IMG/VR virus record: IMGVR_UViG_3300028283_000026 | Location: 1-27,934 of that record | DNA length: 27,934 bases | DNA from: a virus | Strand: one strand, 5' to 3' | Shown: positions 15,477 through 20,414 of the stretch, one piece after another | How positions within the stretch are numbered: the first letter of the stretch is position 1 | Layout of the letters: each line of letters opens with the position of its first letter | Position numbers and translations under genes: made by a program | The notes under the pieces: generated by a model | What the model was told of the DNA's origin: nothing | The model's database searches: none | The model's input: the letters and a program-made list of their open reading frames with translations, nothing else

Positions 15477-15998
15477 ATGAGACTGTCAGATCGAGATATA
15501 AGAAAATACATGGCCACGGGTGATATCGTAATAACCCCACAGATTGAGAATGAATGCTTTGGATCGTGCTCGGTCGACTTGCGATTGTCAGATCAGTTTA
15601 GAGTGCAGGATTCTAATAGCAACTATTGCCTTGACATTTCCAAGGTCGGCTTCAAAGACAATGGGCGCCTGATAACGGCCAGTGAGTGTGTGATCGAGCC
15701 ATTGGAATTTATACTGGGCATGACGCTCGAAGTGGTTAAAATCCCCTCCTTTTTTATTGGGAAGCTAGACGGTCGAAGTAGTTTGGCGCGTGGCGGATTG
15801 GCGGTGCATATGACGGCGCACACCATCGATGCGGGTTATAATGGACGGATCACATTGGAGTTTTTCAACGCGGGTGCGCGCCCGATAATTCTGCGTGCGG
15901 GGATGCGGATATGCGCGCTGGGCTTTGAGACGTTATCGTCGGAGTGTGATCGTGTATATGCTGGACGCTATCAGGGAAGCGTCATACCTGCTTTATAG
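15477..15998 (+). CDS. dcd: dCTP deaminase
   Basis: Converts dCTP to dUTP, feeding dTMP synthesis. MRLSDRDIRKYMATG opens the protein as in other Dcd enzymes. The signature KLDGRSSLARGGLAVHMTAHTID, followed by AGYNGRITLEFFN, has the conserved Arg in SSLAR and the catalytic Glu in LEF. Alanine in HMTAH is the residue that distinguishes deaminases from dUTPases. QGSVIP at the end fits the nucleotide-capping tail. At 173 aa it is slightly shorter than E. coli Dcd (193). The frame is open to a TTG at 15447, but ATG 15477, with GGAGA eight bases before it, matches the family start. It is the first gene of the plus-strand cassette, with its own promoter and a following hairpin. A ThyX-like gene at 22599 may act downstream in the same pathway. 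Confidence 0.93.
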   Translation: MRLSDRDIRKYMATGDIVITPQIENECFGSCSVDLRLSDQFRVQDSNSNYCLDISKVGFKDNGRLITASECVIEPLEFILGMTLEVVKIPSFFIGKLDGRSSLARGGLAVHMTAHTIDAGYNGRITLEFFNAGARPIILRAGMRICALGFETLSSECDRVYAGRYQGSVIPAL

Positions 15999-16042
15999 AT
16001 TGCGAATTAGGCGATTACAGCGATTAAAAAGTAGTAGGTAAT

Positions 16043-16080
16043 GCGATTCTATGCCTTAGGTTATAACCCCGTAGAATCGC
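16043..16080 (+). terminator. Hairpin after dCTP deaminase, terminator-like
   Basis: GCGATTCTA (16043-16051) and TAGAATCGC (16072-16080) form a perfect nine-base-pair stem. The loop itself holds the palindrome GGTTATAACC (16059-16068). CTTATTTTG follows, a weak U-tract. It lies 45 bases after the stop codon, so it probably ends the deaminase transcript. It could also fold as a cruciform. Confidence 0.5.
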
Positions 16081-16151
16081 CTTATTTTGACACGACCAGA
16101 TAAGCCATTGATTTTATTAAACATCTAAGCCGCGCCCACGATCTCTGAATT

Positions 16152-16164
16152 ATTTTCAAAATAT
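16152..16164. promoter_or_regulatory. AT-rich palindrome upstream of cassette promoter
   Basis: TATTTT-C-AAAATA is a perfect inverted repeat with one central base, 14 bp ahead of the TTGACA at 16178. Its form equals the palindrome at 15441-15457 (TATATTTT-G-AAAATATA), and it continues into AAAATATATT, the word found in the operator at 15371-15399. This suggests one regulator for all three sites. Confidence 0.45.
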
Positions 16165-16177
16165 ATTAAAAAAAGTG

Positions 16178-16206
16178 TTGACAGTTTTATAGCAATATGG
16201 CACTAT
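16178..16206 (+). promoter_or_regulatory. Sigma70-like promoter of the ribozyme cassette
   Basis: TTGACA (16178-16183) is followed after 17 bp by CACTAT (16201-16206); TATAG overlaps it two bases later. The -35 is perfect and the -10 weak. The word GTGTTGACA at 16175-16183 also forms the -35 region of the promoter at 25515-25546. A purine-rich leader of about 100 bases follows. The rest of 15999-16326 holds only the hairpin, the palindrome and this promoter with its leader; I see no gene there. Confidence 0.6.
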
Positions 16207-16326
16207 AGGCACATTGAAGAAGCGAACGGGAGGGCGGAAAGAAAAAAGATTAGAAAGGTACTTAACAGGTACGGCGCAATAATGAGTAAAATTAAAAGTG
16301 TTAACATAAACCCAAGGGGTATGAGA

Positions 16327-16518
16327 ATGAAGATATCAAAAGAATTAAAGAAAGACTTAAAAAAGATACAAAAATTCACAAATATGGTTATTGATAATGG
16401 TTTGTCTTTAACTGAAAAAGATGAGGCGGATGATGAAGTATCAGAAGCCGCCGGTGTGATTTTTGGCTTAATTGAACAACTGAACGACGAATTGTTCACT
16501 TTATTGGATGACGAGTAG
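16327..16518 (+). CDS. Cassette gene 1: small acidic helical protein
   Basis: Reads MKISKELKKDLKKIQKFTNM, then VIDNGLSLTEKDEADDEVSE, then an acidic end LFTLLDDE; 63 aa from ATG 16327. It is predicted to be mostly helix, with a basic start and an acidic C-terminal half. I chose ATG 16327 because AGGGG lies seven bases ahead, the same arrangement as in the next gene. In-frame ATGs at 16321 and 16282 are possible but less well placed. The upstream leader (16298-16326) resembles those following the ribozymes. Hammerhead 1 follows 29 bases after the stop. No family recognised. Confidence 0.68.
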   Translation: MKISKELKKDLKKIQKFTNMVIDNGLSLTEKDEADDEVSEAAGVIFGLIEQLNDELFTLLDDE

Positions 16519-16548
16519 AAGTGGGAGGAATCCAAAATAAAACAATAA
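16518..16548 (+). repeat. Noncoding copy of the 3' end of cassette gene 2
   Basis: GAAGTGGGAGGAATCC followed by AAAATAAAACAATAA (16518-16548) is identical to 16784-16814, where it encodes the last residues of gene 2 (KWEESKIKQ and stop). Here it lies just after the stop of gene 1 and runs into hammerhead 1. This is a fossil of a duplication that carried the ribozyme together with the end of the gene in front of it. Confidence 0.8.
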
Positions 16549-16607
16549 GCACACTGACGAGCCTGTGAGAATCAGGCGAAACCCCGAAAGGAATTGGGGT
16601 CTGTGTT
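16548..16607 (+). ncRNA. Hammerhead ribozyme 1 (type I)
   Basis: The catalytic core is complete: CTGACGA (16554-16560), GAAA (16578-16581) and GTC (16599-16601), with cleavage expected after C16601. Helix I is AGCACA/TGTGTT (16548-16553 with 16602-16607, one G-U pair). Helix II is GCCTG/CAGGC around loop TGAGAAT. Helix III begins CCCC/GGGG, extended by G-U and A-U pairs, around loop AAGGAA. The open end is helix I, so the type is I. It lies between genes 1 and 2. The downstream product would carry a 33-base leader to ATG 16635. Confidence 0.93.
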
Positions 16608-16634
16608 AAAACCAAAAACCCAAGGGGTATGAAA
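16602..16634 (+). promoter_or_regulatory. Leader with AGGGG RBS released by hammerhead 1
   Basis: The sequence between the cleavage site and the start of gene 2. It holds TGTGTTAAAACCAAAAACCC and then AAGGGGTATGAAA. The RBS AGGGG is 7 bases before ATG 16635. The same leader, with small changes, follows the other two ribozymes. It has no stable fold by eye (A and C rich), so the RBS should be open after cleavage. Confidence 0.75.
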
Positions 16635-16814
16635 ATGTACAGTCAAGCAGCAGTATTCACGAAACGTATTGAGCAGATGCGAGAGTTGAGAAAGAAGATG
16701 GACGAACTCTACACCTCATTTTCAAACATGATAGATGAGGAAATGGCGCGGGAAGTGACGGGGCAGTTGATGATTATCAAGGCGAAGTGGGAGGAATCCA
16801 AAATAAAACAATAA
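16635..16814 (+). CDS. Cassette gene 2: small coiled-coil-like protein
   Basis: Reads MYSQAAVFTKRIEQMRELRK, then KMDELYTSFSNMIDEEMARE, then VTGQLMIIKAKWEESKIKQ; 59 aa. It is largely one charged helix with heptad-like spacing (I-E-Q-M-R-E-L-R-K-K-M-D-E-L), so probably a coiled coil. I chose ATG 16635, 7 bases after AGGGG, over the in-frame ATG 16629, which sits too near the RBS. The stop TAA (16812-16814) shares its last base with helix I of hammerhead 2. The last ten codons, stop included, have an exact noncoding copy after gene 1. No family recognised. Confidence 0.7.
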   Translation: MYSQAAVFTKRIEQMRELRKKMDELYTSFSNMIDEEMAREVTGQLMIIKAKWEESKIKQ

Positions 16815-16875
16815 ACACACTGACGAGCCTGTGAGAATCAGGCGAAACACGAAAAAGGACTTTCGTGTCTGTGTT
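16814..16875 (+). ncRNA. Hammerhead ribozyme 2 (type I)
   Basis: Core CTGACGA (16820-16826), GAAA (16844-16847) and GTC (16867-16869); cleavage expected after C16869. Helix I AACACA/TGTGTT (16814-16819 with 16870-16875) is perfect. Helix II GCCTG/CAGGC around TGAGAAT is identical to copy 1. Helix III CACGAAA/TTTCGTG around AAGGAC is different from copy 1 but fully paired, showing it is held by structure. It lies between genes 2 and 3. Confidence 0.95.
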
Positions 16876-16907
16876 AAAACCAAAAACCAAAGGGGTATGA
16901 AAACGAG
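16870..16907 (+). promoter_or_regulatory. Leader with AGGGG RBS released by hammerhead 2
   Basis: TGTGTTAAAACCAAAAACC and then AAAGGGGTATGAAAACGAG lead to ATG 16908. AGGGG is now 12 bases from the start, longer than normal. Between them lies a tiny frame, ATG AAA ACG AGA TGA (16897-16911), whose stop overlaps the start of gene 3 as ATGA. Translation of gene 3 may therefore be coupled to it. Confidence 0.65.
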
Positions 16908-17090
16908 ATGACTGAGGATGAGTTATTAGCAGAATTAGGAATCGGCGATGACGAATTATTAGCAACGTTAGGAATTGAACCCGCCGACATCCAAAATGAC
17001 ATTACCGTGCTGCGTCATATATTCAAAACAATGGTTGAAGTGGCACGAAACGATATTGCCACTGATTGCCTGAAAAAGTGGGCGCGGTAA
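16908..17090 (+). CDS. Cassette gene 3: truncated paralogue of gene 5
   Basis: A 60-residue protein starting with a tandem motif (DELLAELGIGDDELLATLGIE) and continuing EPADIQNDITVLRH. The first 37 residues are identical to those of gene 5, and the DNA of both differs at very few bases. After LRH it reads IFKTMVEVA, matching FKTMFEVV of gene 5, so about 24 residues of the gene 5 sequence are missing between them. Then it diverges and ends DCLKKWAR. It may be functional as a short variant, or a decaying copy. The first part is acidic and helical. No family recognised. Confidence 0.65.
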   Translation: MTEDELLAELGIGDDELLATLGIEPADIQNDITVLRHIFKTMVEVARNDIATDCLKKWAR

Positions 17091-17126
17091 TAAGGACGCG
17101 CCTTTCTAACCACCGGAGAAGATCCA

Positions 17127-17396
17127 ATGTCGTTCGAAGATGCCCAATGTGCGTGGGATAACGCAAGCCACCCGGACTGGGATGTTCCGGATATTGAATA
17201 CCCACTCGCATTAGAAATAGTGGGTGAGGAATCGGCCTACGAGATTCTTGGATTAGTAGAAGAACTCGTATCGGGAAACAAAGACGCGCTAGAAGAATTA
17301 AAGCGCGTTTTCAAAGCAGCCTACGCTCTAGGATTGGAGCGTATTGAAAAGTACAGAAGGCAGGCAAGAGAGGATTCAATGGATGACGGTACGTAA
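17127..17396 (+). CDS. Cassette gene 4: small acidic protein
   Basis: An 89-residue protein, MSFEDAQCAWDNASHPDWDV then IEYPLALEIVGEESAYEILG, followed by a long charged helix (EELVSGNKDALEELKRVFKAAYALGLERIEKYRRQ) and an acidic tail. A GGAGAAG RBS is just before the start. It is the only downstream cassette gene preceded by neither a ribozyme nor the AGGGG leader, so it is probably translated from the same processed RNA as gene 3. Hammerhead 3 begins ten bases after its stop. The pattern is helical and soluble. No family recognised. Confidence 0.68.
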   Translation: MSFEDAQCAWDNASHPDWDVPDIEYPLALEIVGEESAYEILGLVEELVSGNKDALEELKRVFKAAYALGLERIEKYRRQAREDSMDDGT

Positions 17397-17405
17397 TTAT
17401 CCCAA

Positions 17406-17464
17406 GCCCACTGAAGAGCCTCTGAAATGAGGCGAAACACGAAAAGGGATTTTCGTGTCTGTGT
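17406..17464 (+). ncRNA. Hammerhead ribozyme 3 (type I)
   Basis: Core CTGAAGA (17411-17417; the fifth base is variable in the consensus), GAAA (17434-17437) and GTC (17457-17459); cleavage expected after C17459. Helix II is GCCTC/GAGGC around TGAAAT, a compensatory change from GCCTG/CAGGC in the other two. Helix III CACGAAAA/TTTTCGTG has a GGGA loop. Helix I, GCCCA/TGTGT (17406-17410 with 17460-17464), has one C-U mismatch and a G-U pair, so it is weaker. It lies between genes 4 and 5. Confidence 0.9.
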
Positions 17465-17492
17465 ATAAAAACCAAAGGGGTATGAAAACGAG
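17460..17492 (+). promoter_or_regulatory. Leader with AGGGG RBS released by hammerhead 3
   Basis: TGTGTATAAAAACCAAAGGGG and then TATGAAAACGAG lead to ATG 17493. It is five bases shorter than the second leader but otherwise nearly the same, including the tiny ATG AAA ACG AGA TGA frame (17482-17496) overlapping the gene start. Confidence 0.65.
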
Positions 17493-17939
17493 ATGACTGA
17501 GGATGAGTTATTAGCAGAATTAGGGATCGGCGATGACGAATTATTAGCAACGTTAGGAATTGAACCCGCCGACATCCAAAATGACATCACCGTGCTGCGA
17601 CATGTGCGTTCTAGTGCTAAAAGGCGTGCATCAGAGAAAATCGCAGTACAAGTCCCATGCGACGATTTTTACAGATTCAAAACAATGTTTGAAGTAGTAA
17701 CTTTTGAATTAAATGGAGGGATTCGCAAGTCATCGCGTTTCGGACGTAACACAAGCATTTCTAGAGGTGACTACTTTATCCTTAATGGATTGATTGTGTA
17801 TGTTGATAGGGTGGGGGATGATGCACGATTGAGAGTTATTTATAGTAATGAAACAGAAAGCAATTTGCTGGTTCATTCACTACAAAGGGCGCTTTATAAA
17901 GATAAGTCAGGTCGTCGAATTACAAAAAGGGGTAATTAA
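17493..17939 (+). CDS. Cassette gene 5: acidic N-terminus plus domain seen beside GIY-YIG nucleases
   Basis: A 148-residue protein. Residues 1-37 repeat DELLAxLGI and are shared with gene 3. A basic linker follows (VRSSAKRRASEKIAV). Residues about 65-145 (ISRGDYFILNGLIVYVDRVGD, RLRVIYSNETESNLLVHSLQ, RALYKDKSGRRI) look like the small domain that precedes the nuclease domain in bacterial GIY-YIG family proteins (pattern RLRVIF-NGTESN-LL-SL-RAL-KD-GRRI, from memory). Here the protein stops right after GRRITKRGN, so no nuclease domain remains. It may be a stand-alone binding domain or the remnant of a truncated nuclease gene. The stop is directly followed by the start of gene 6. Confidence 0.68.
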   Translation: MTEDELLAELGIGDDELLATLGIEPADIQNDITVLRHVRSSAKRRASEKIAVQVPCDDFYRFKTMFEVVTFELNGGIRKSSRFGRNTSISRGDYFILNGLIVYVDRVGDDARLRVIYSNETESNLLVHSLQRALYKDKSGRRITKRGN

Positions 17940-18254
17940 ATGGCTGGGTACAAAATTAGATCATTGGGTGGAGGTGAACCTCACCCTGATTATCGCGGCT
18001 GGAGGGGGTTTTTAGACACCACCGATATAAGAGACACCCATGATGGTGTAATTTTTTACGGTAAAAATAATTGCAATTATATCCTATTCCCAACGGGGGA
18101 AGTGTTAGAAAATTATGGTTATCATGGAGCAAACAGAATGCGAGATATCCGAGAGTTTGGGTGGAAAACCGTATTAGACTGCGCCAGAACAAGGCATAAA
18201 GAAAGATTGGAATTGTGCGAATTATGCGGATATAAAAAGGTTTTAGGCAAATAA
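17940..18254 (+). CDS. Cassette gene 6: hypothetical protein with CxxC
   Basis: A 104-residue protein. It starts at ATG 17940 immediately after the stop of gene 5, with AGGGG seven bases ahead inside the end of gene 5, the same RBS type as genes 1 and 2. Features are SLGGGEPHPDYRGWRGF, then DTHDGVIFYGKNNCNYILFP, then a C-terminal CELCGYKKV. The CxxC pair alone does not make a complete zinc site; Cys and His residues upstream (NNCNY, CARTRH) may complete it. No GIY-YIG motif is visible. Eight bases after the stop lies the terminator. I do not recognise a family. Confidence 0.68.
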   Translation: MAGYKIRSLGGGEPHPDYRGWRGFLDTTDIRDTHDGVIFYGKNNCNYILFPTGEVLENYGYHGANRMRDIREFGWKTVLDCARTRHKERLELCELCGYKKVLGK

Positions 18255-18262
18255 AAAACTAG

Positions 18263-18284
18263 CCCGCTTCACGCGGGTTTTTTT
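18263..18284 (+). terminator. Intrinsic terminator of the plus-strand cassette (bidirectional)
   Basis: CCCGC (18263-18267) and GCGGG (18273-18277) are followed by seven T (18278-18284): a textbook intrinsic terminator. On the minus strand the same stem is followed by CTAG and then six T, so it may also end the head morphogenesis transcript. The stop codon of that gene (18271-18269) is inside the loop. Confidence 0.9.
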
Positions 18285-19030
18285 ATGACTGATCTAGCAG
18301 AACACCGGCAGTTTATCAATTCGCCAGGATAGATATATTTCCCGCTGATTAAACAGCCTTCGCTAACTTTGTATTCCTTACGATGAGCAGCAACATGATC
18401 GGGGCGTGGTTGTTTTCCAGCGTGGGAGTGCATCCAGATAGCGGTATCAATTCCCAACTCTGTTTGCCGTGTTTTTTGGATGACGCCGTTCAATTTATTG
18501 GATTGGTCACGCGCTATCAGCACCGCCCGCTTTCGCGTTGAATGTCCCAATGCTTCAATCTGATCGGCCATGCTTTTTAGGTCACGCCCTTTTTCATAAT
18601 TTCTCACGACGATATCTTCAATTTTCCCAAAATACTCTTTTGGAATACTTTTAATAAGCCCCACGTTTTCCGCAATAGCGCCGTTTATAGCCATTTTAAT
18701 TTGTGGGGTTACGTGAAAGTCCACCGCCCACCCAACATCCTTTAGCGCGCTTCTAAATGCCTTATCTGTCGCATTCCCTTGCGCTTGCATATATTTCTCT
18801 GCAAGAATTGGCGCGTTAGTATCGAACCGTGTGATCCACTTTTTCGCAAATTCCGAGAATTTACGCTTCAAAAAAGAAATGGATTGGATTGCTTGATTTA
18901 AAATATCGCTATCGGTGGCTAACTGATTACTTTCAACATCCGCTACCATTTCTTTTATTAGCGTATTTATAGCGTGATAATATGCTTGTTGTATTCCAAG
19001 ATTACAATGAATTGAGCGAACTATTTTCAT
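18269..19030 (-). CDS. Head morphogenesis protein (Mu F / SPP1 gp7-like)
   Basis: A 253-residue protein downstream of the portal gene. The first ~150 residues are helical. The C-terminal domain reads HSTRKRAVLIARDQSNKLNG, then QTELGIDTAIWMHSHAGKQP, then DHVAAHRKEYKVSEGCLIS and CRCSARSVIKK. This is the Mu F-like pattern: R-a-x-x-i-a-R-d-q, the RPxH-type motif and the paired cysteines at the end. Such proteins are minor head components brought in through the portal. It overlaps the portal gene by 29 bp. Its last four codons (AAA AAA CCC GCG) and TGA form part of the terminator of the convergent cassette, so the C-terminus KKPA is read through the terminator stem. Confidence 0.85.
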   Translation of the reverse strand: MKIVRSIHCNLGIQQAYYHAINTLIKEMVADVESNQLATDSDILNQAIQSISFLKRKFSEFAKKWITRFDTNAPILAEKYMQAQGNATDKAFRSALKDVGWAVDFHVTPQIKMAINGAIAENVGLIKSIPKEYFGKIEDIVVRNYEKGRDLKSMADQIEALGHSTRKRAVLIARDQSNKLNGVIQKTRQTELGIDTAIWMHSHAGKQPRPDHVAAHRKEYKVSEGCLISGKYIYPGELINCRCSARSVIKKPA

Positions 19031-20414
19031 TTTGCAAAGTTTCTTGTGGTTTATTAATAATCAAGTCCGAATCAATTCCATTAAAAATCCCTTCTTTATC
19101 TCTAGCAATCCTACCCCTTTCTTCTGTTGTATCTAAAACCCCTCGGTCAATATACAACGAAGCGCATTGAGCGTCTGATAATCTAATTTGTGCTTTGTCC
19201 TTTTCATCAATTTGACGCAACGGACAAAATTCAAAACTAATTGCTGGATTGATGTAACCAAATAATGATAATTGAGCAATATTCACAACTATTTCTATTG
19301 AGTGTCTATAAAATGCTTCTTGGGTTGCTGATATCCAGTCATACCATGCCCTTATTTCCCCATCGCTCGACGCATTAAGTCCGCTTGGAGAAATACCAGT
19401 CAAAATCATTGCTGGCATTCTACTAACAGCGCACATATGCTCCTGTGCTTGTGCTTGTAATTCATGTAAACCAGACAGCGGCACCGCAATTTGTTCTAAA
19501 GATTCTCTCTCTTTATCGAATAAGAAAAGTCCGCGATTGCTTCGAGTTTTTGCAAATAATTCAGCTCGCGCCCACAATGATTTTCCTGTCTCCTCCTCAT
19601 TCCCAAATAATACTTGAGACATATCGGTAGAAAGAGATATAATAGAGAAATTATTCACTAAGTCCGCTATTGCTTGACGTGTTCGTAACCAATTTTCGAC
19701 ATAAGGTTCTGCTAATTGACTAAGTGAAATTCCACTAAAATTGAATGCTGGCTTAAGCATGTCAGGTAATTCACGGGTAATGATTGTCAATAATCGTGAC
19801 GCATGTACACGCTGTCCAAGCATGAACCACTTAGTGGGTTTATAAAAATCAGGCGCGGAGGGGTCAATTGCGTTGTAAACGTTAGGAGTTGTCCACATTG
19901 GCTCAATGGCCTGTACTCGCGCCAAACTTCCTTTTTTAATCGTTCTGCTATCCAAAATTAAAGGGGCATCTCTATCATCACCTTTTATTTCAATAAATAT
20001 CTGGCCTCGGCCAAATAAACTATCGTGCTCGGCGGCGGTGCGTATTGCATTTCTAAGCCCAATGCGTTCTATTTCTTTTTCAAGTAAAATAATTTGTTTG
20101 CTTGTTATTTCCCCGCCGTCCTCTGTACTTGTAAATCTAATCCATTCACGCGTCAATTCAGTTGATAAAGTTGATGCAAATGCACGATATTCCGCTCTCG
20201 TTGATAATTGAGCGAGATACGGATAACCGGGGAACCCATTACCATCGTGGAATACATTTGCATAACTATAAGAAGTTGAATCCTGAGCGATTGGGGCATC
20301 TTCACCATCCGGCACTACACCGTGCGGTAAAATAGGAGGTAAGATAGGAAAATAGTATTTTTTTTCTTCATTCTTCATGTTATAAATAGCATGTTGTATC
20401 GATTCTTCATTCAT
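19002..20414 (-). CDS. Portal protein (DUF1073-type)
   Basis: A 470-residue protein between the large terminase and Mu F-like genes. YLAQLSTRAEYRAFASTLST and TREWIRFTS open the fold, with HDSLFGRGQIFIEIKG, then WTTPNVYNAIDPSAPDFYKP in the middle and LHASRLLTIITRELPD nearby (RVHASRLL). The C-terminal half has MPAMILTGISPSGLNASSDGEIRAWYDWI. This matches DUF1073 portals. Database entries for this class are often labelled anti-CBASS Acb1-like, but I see no reason to call it that here. It forms the dodecameric DNA-entry channel at the capsid vertex. Start and stop couple with neighbours (TAATG at 20414; 29-bp overlap downstream). Confidence 0.87.
   Translation of the reverse strand: MNEESIQHAIYNMKNEEKKYYFPILPPILPHGVVPDGEDAPIAQDSTSYSYANVFHDGNGFPGYPYLAQLSTRAEYRAFASTLSTELTREWIRFTSTEDGGEITSKQIILLEKEIERIGLRNAIRTAAEHDSLFGRGQIFIEIKGDDRDAPLILDSRTIKKGSLARVQAIEPMWTTPNVYNAIDPSAPDFYKPTKWFMLGQRVHASRLLTIITRELPDMLKPAFNFSGISLSQLAEPYVENWLRTRQAIADLVNNFSIISLSTDMSQVLFGNEEETGKSLWARAELFAKTRSNRGLFLFDKERESLEQIAVPLSGLHELQAQAQEHMCAVSRMPAMILTGISPSGLNASSDGEIRAWYDWISATQEAFYRHSIEIVVNIAQLSLFGYINPAISFEFCPLRQIDEKDKAQIRLSDAQCASLYIDRGVLDTTEERGRIARDKEGIFNGIDSDLIINKPQETLQNENSSLNSL

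Noticed and set aside
16518-17500. Direct repeats that could be mistaken for a CRISPR array
   Set aside because: The repeats are unequal in spacing, contain ribozyme cores and gene starts, and no cas genes are nearby.
16203-17590. Minus-strand frames antisense to the cassette genes
   Set aside because: Ser/Phe/Leu- or Arg/His-rich shadows, some duplicated only because the plus-strand genes are duplicated. No RBS.
19002-20414. Anti-CBASS label for the portal protein
   Set aside because: The name comes from a database label for DUF1073-type sequences. The position, length and motifs support a portal, and no phosphodiesterase HxT motifs were seen.
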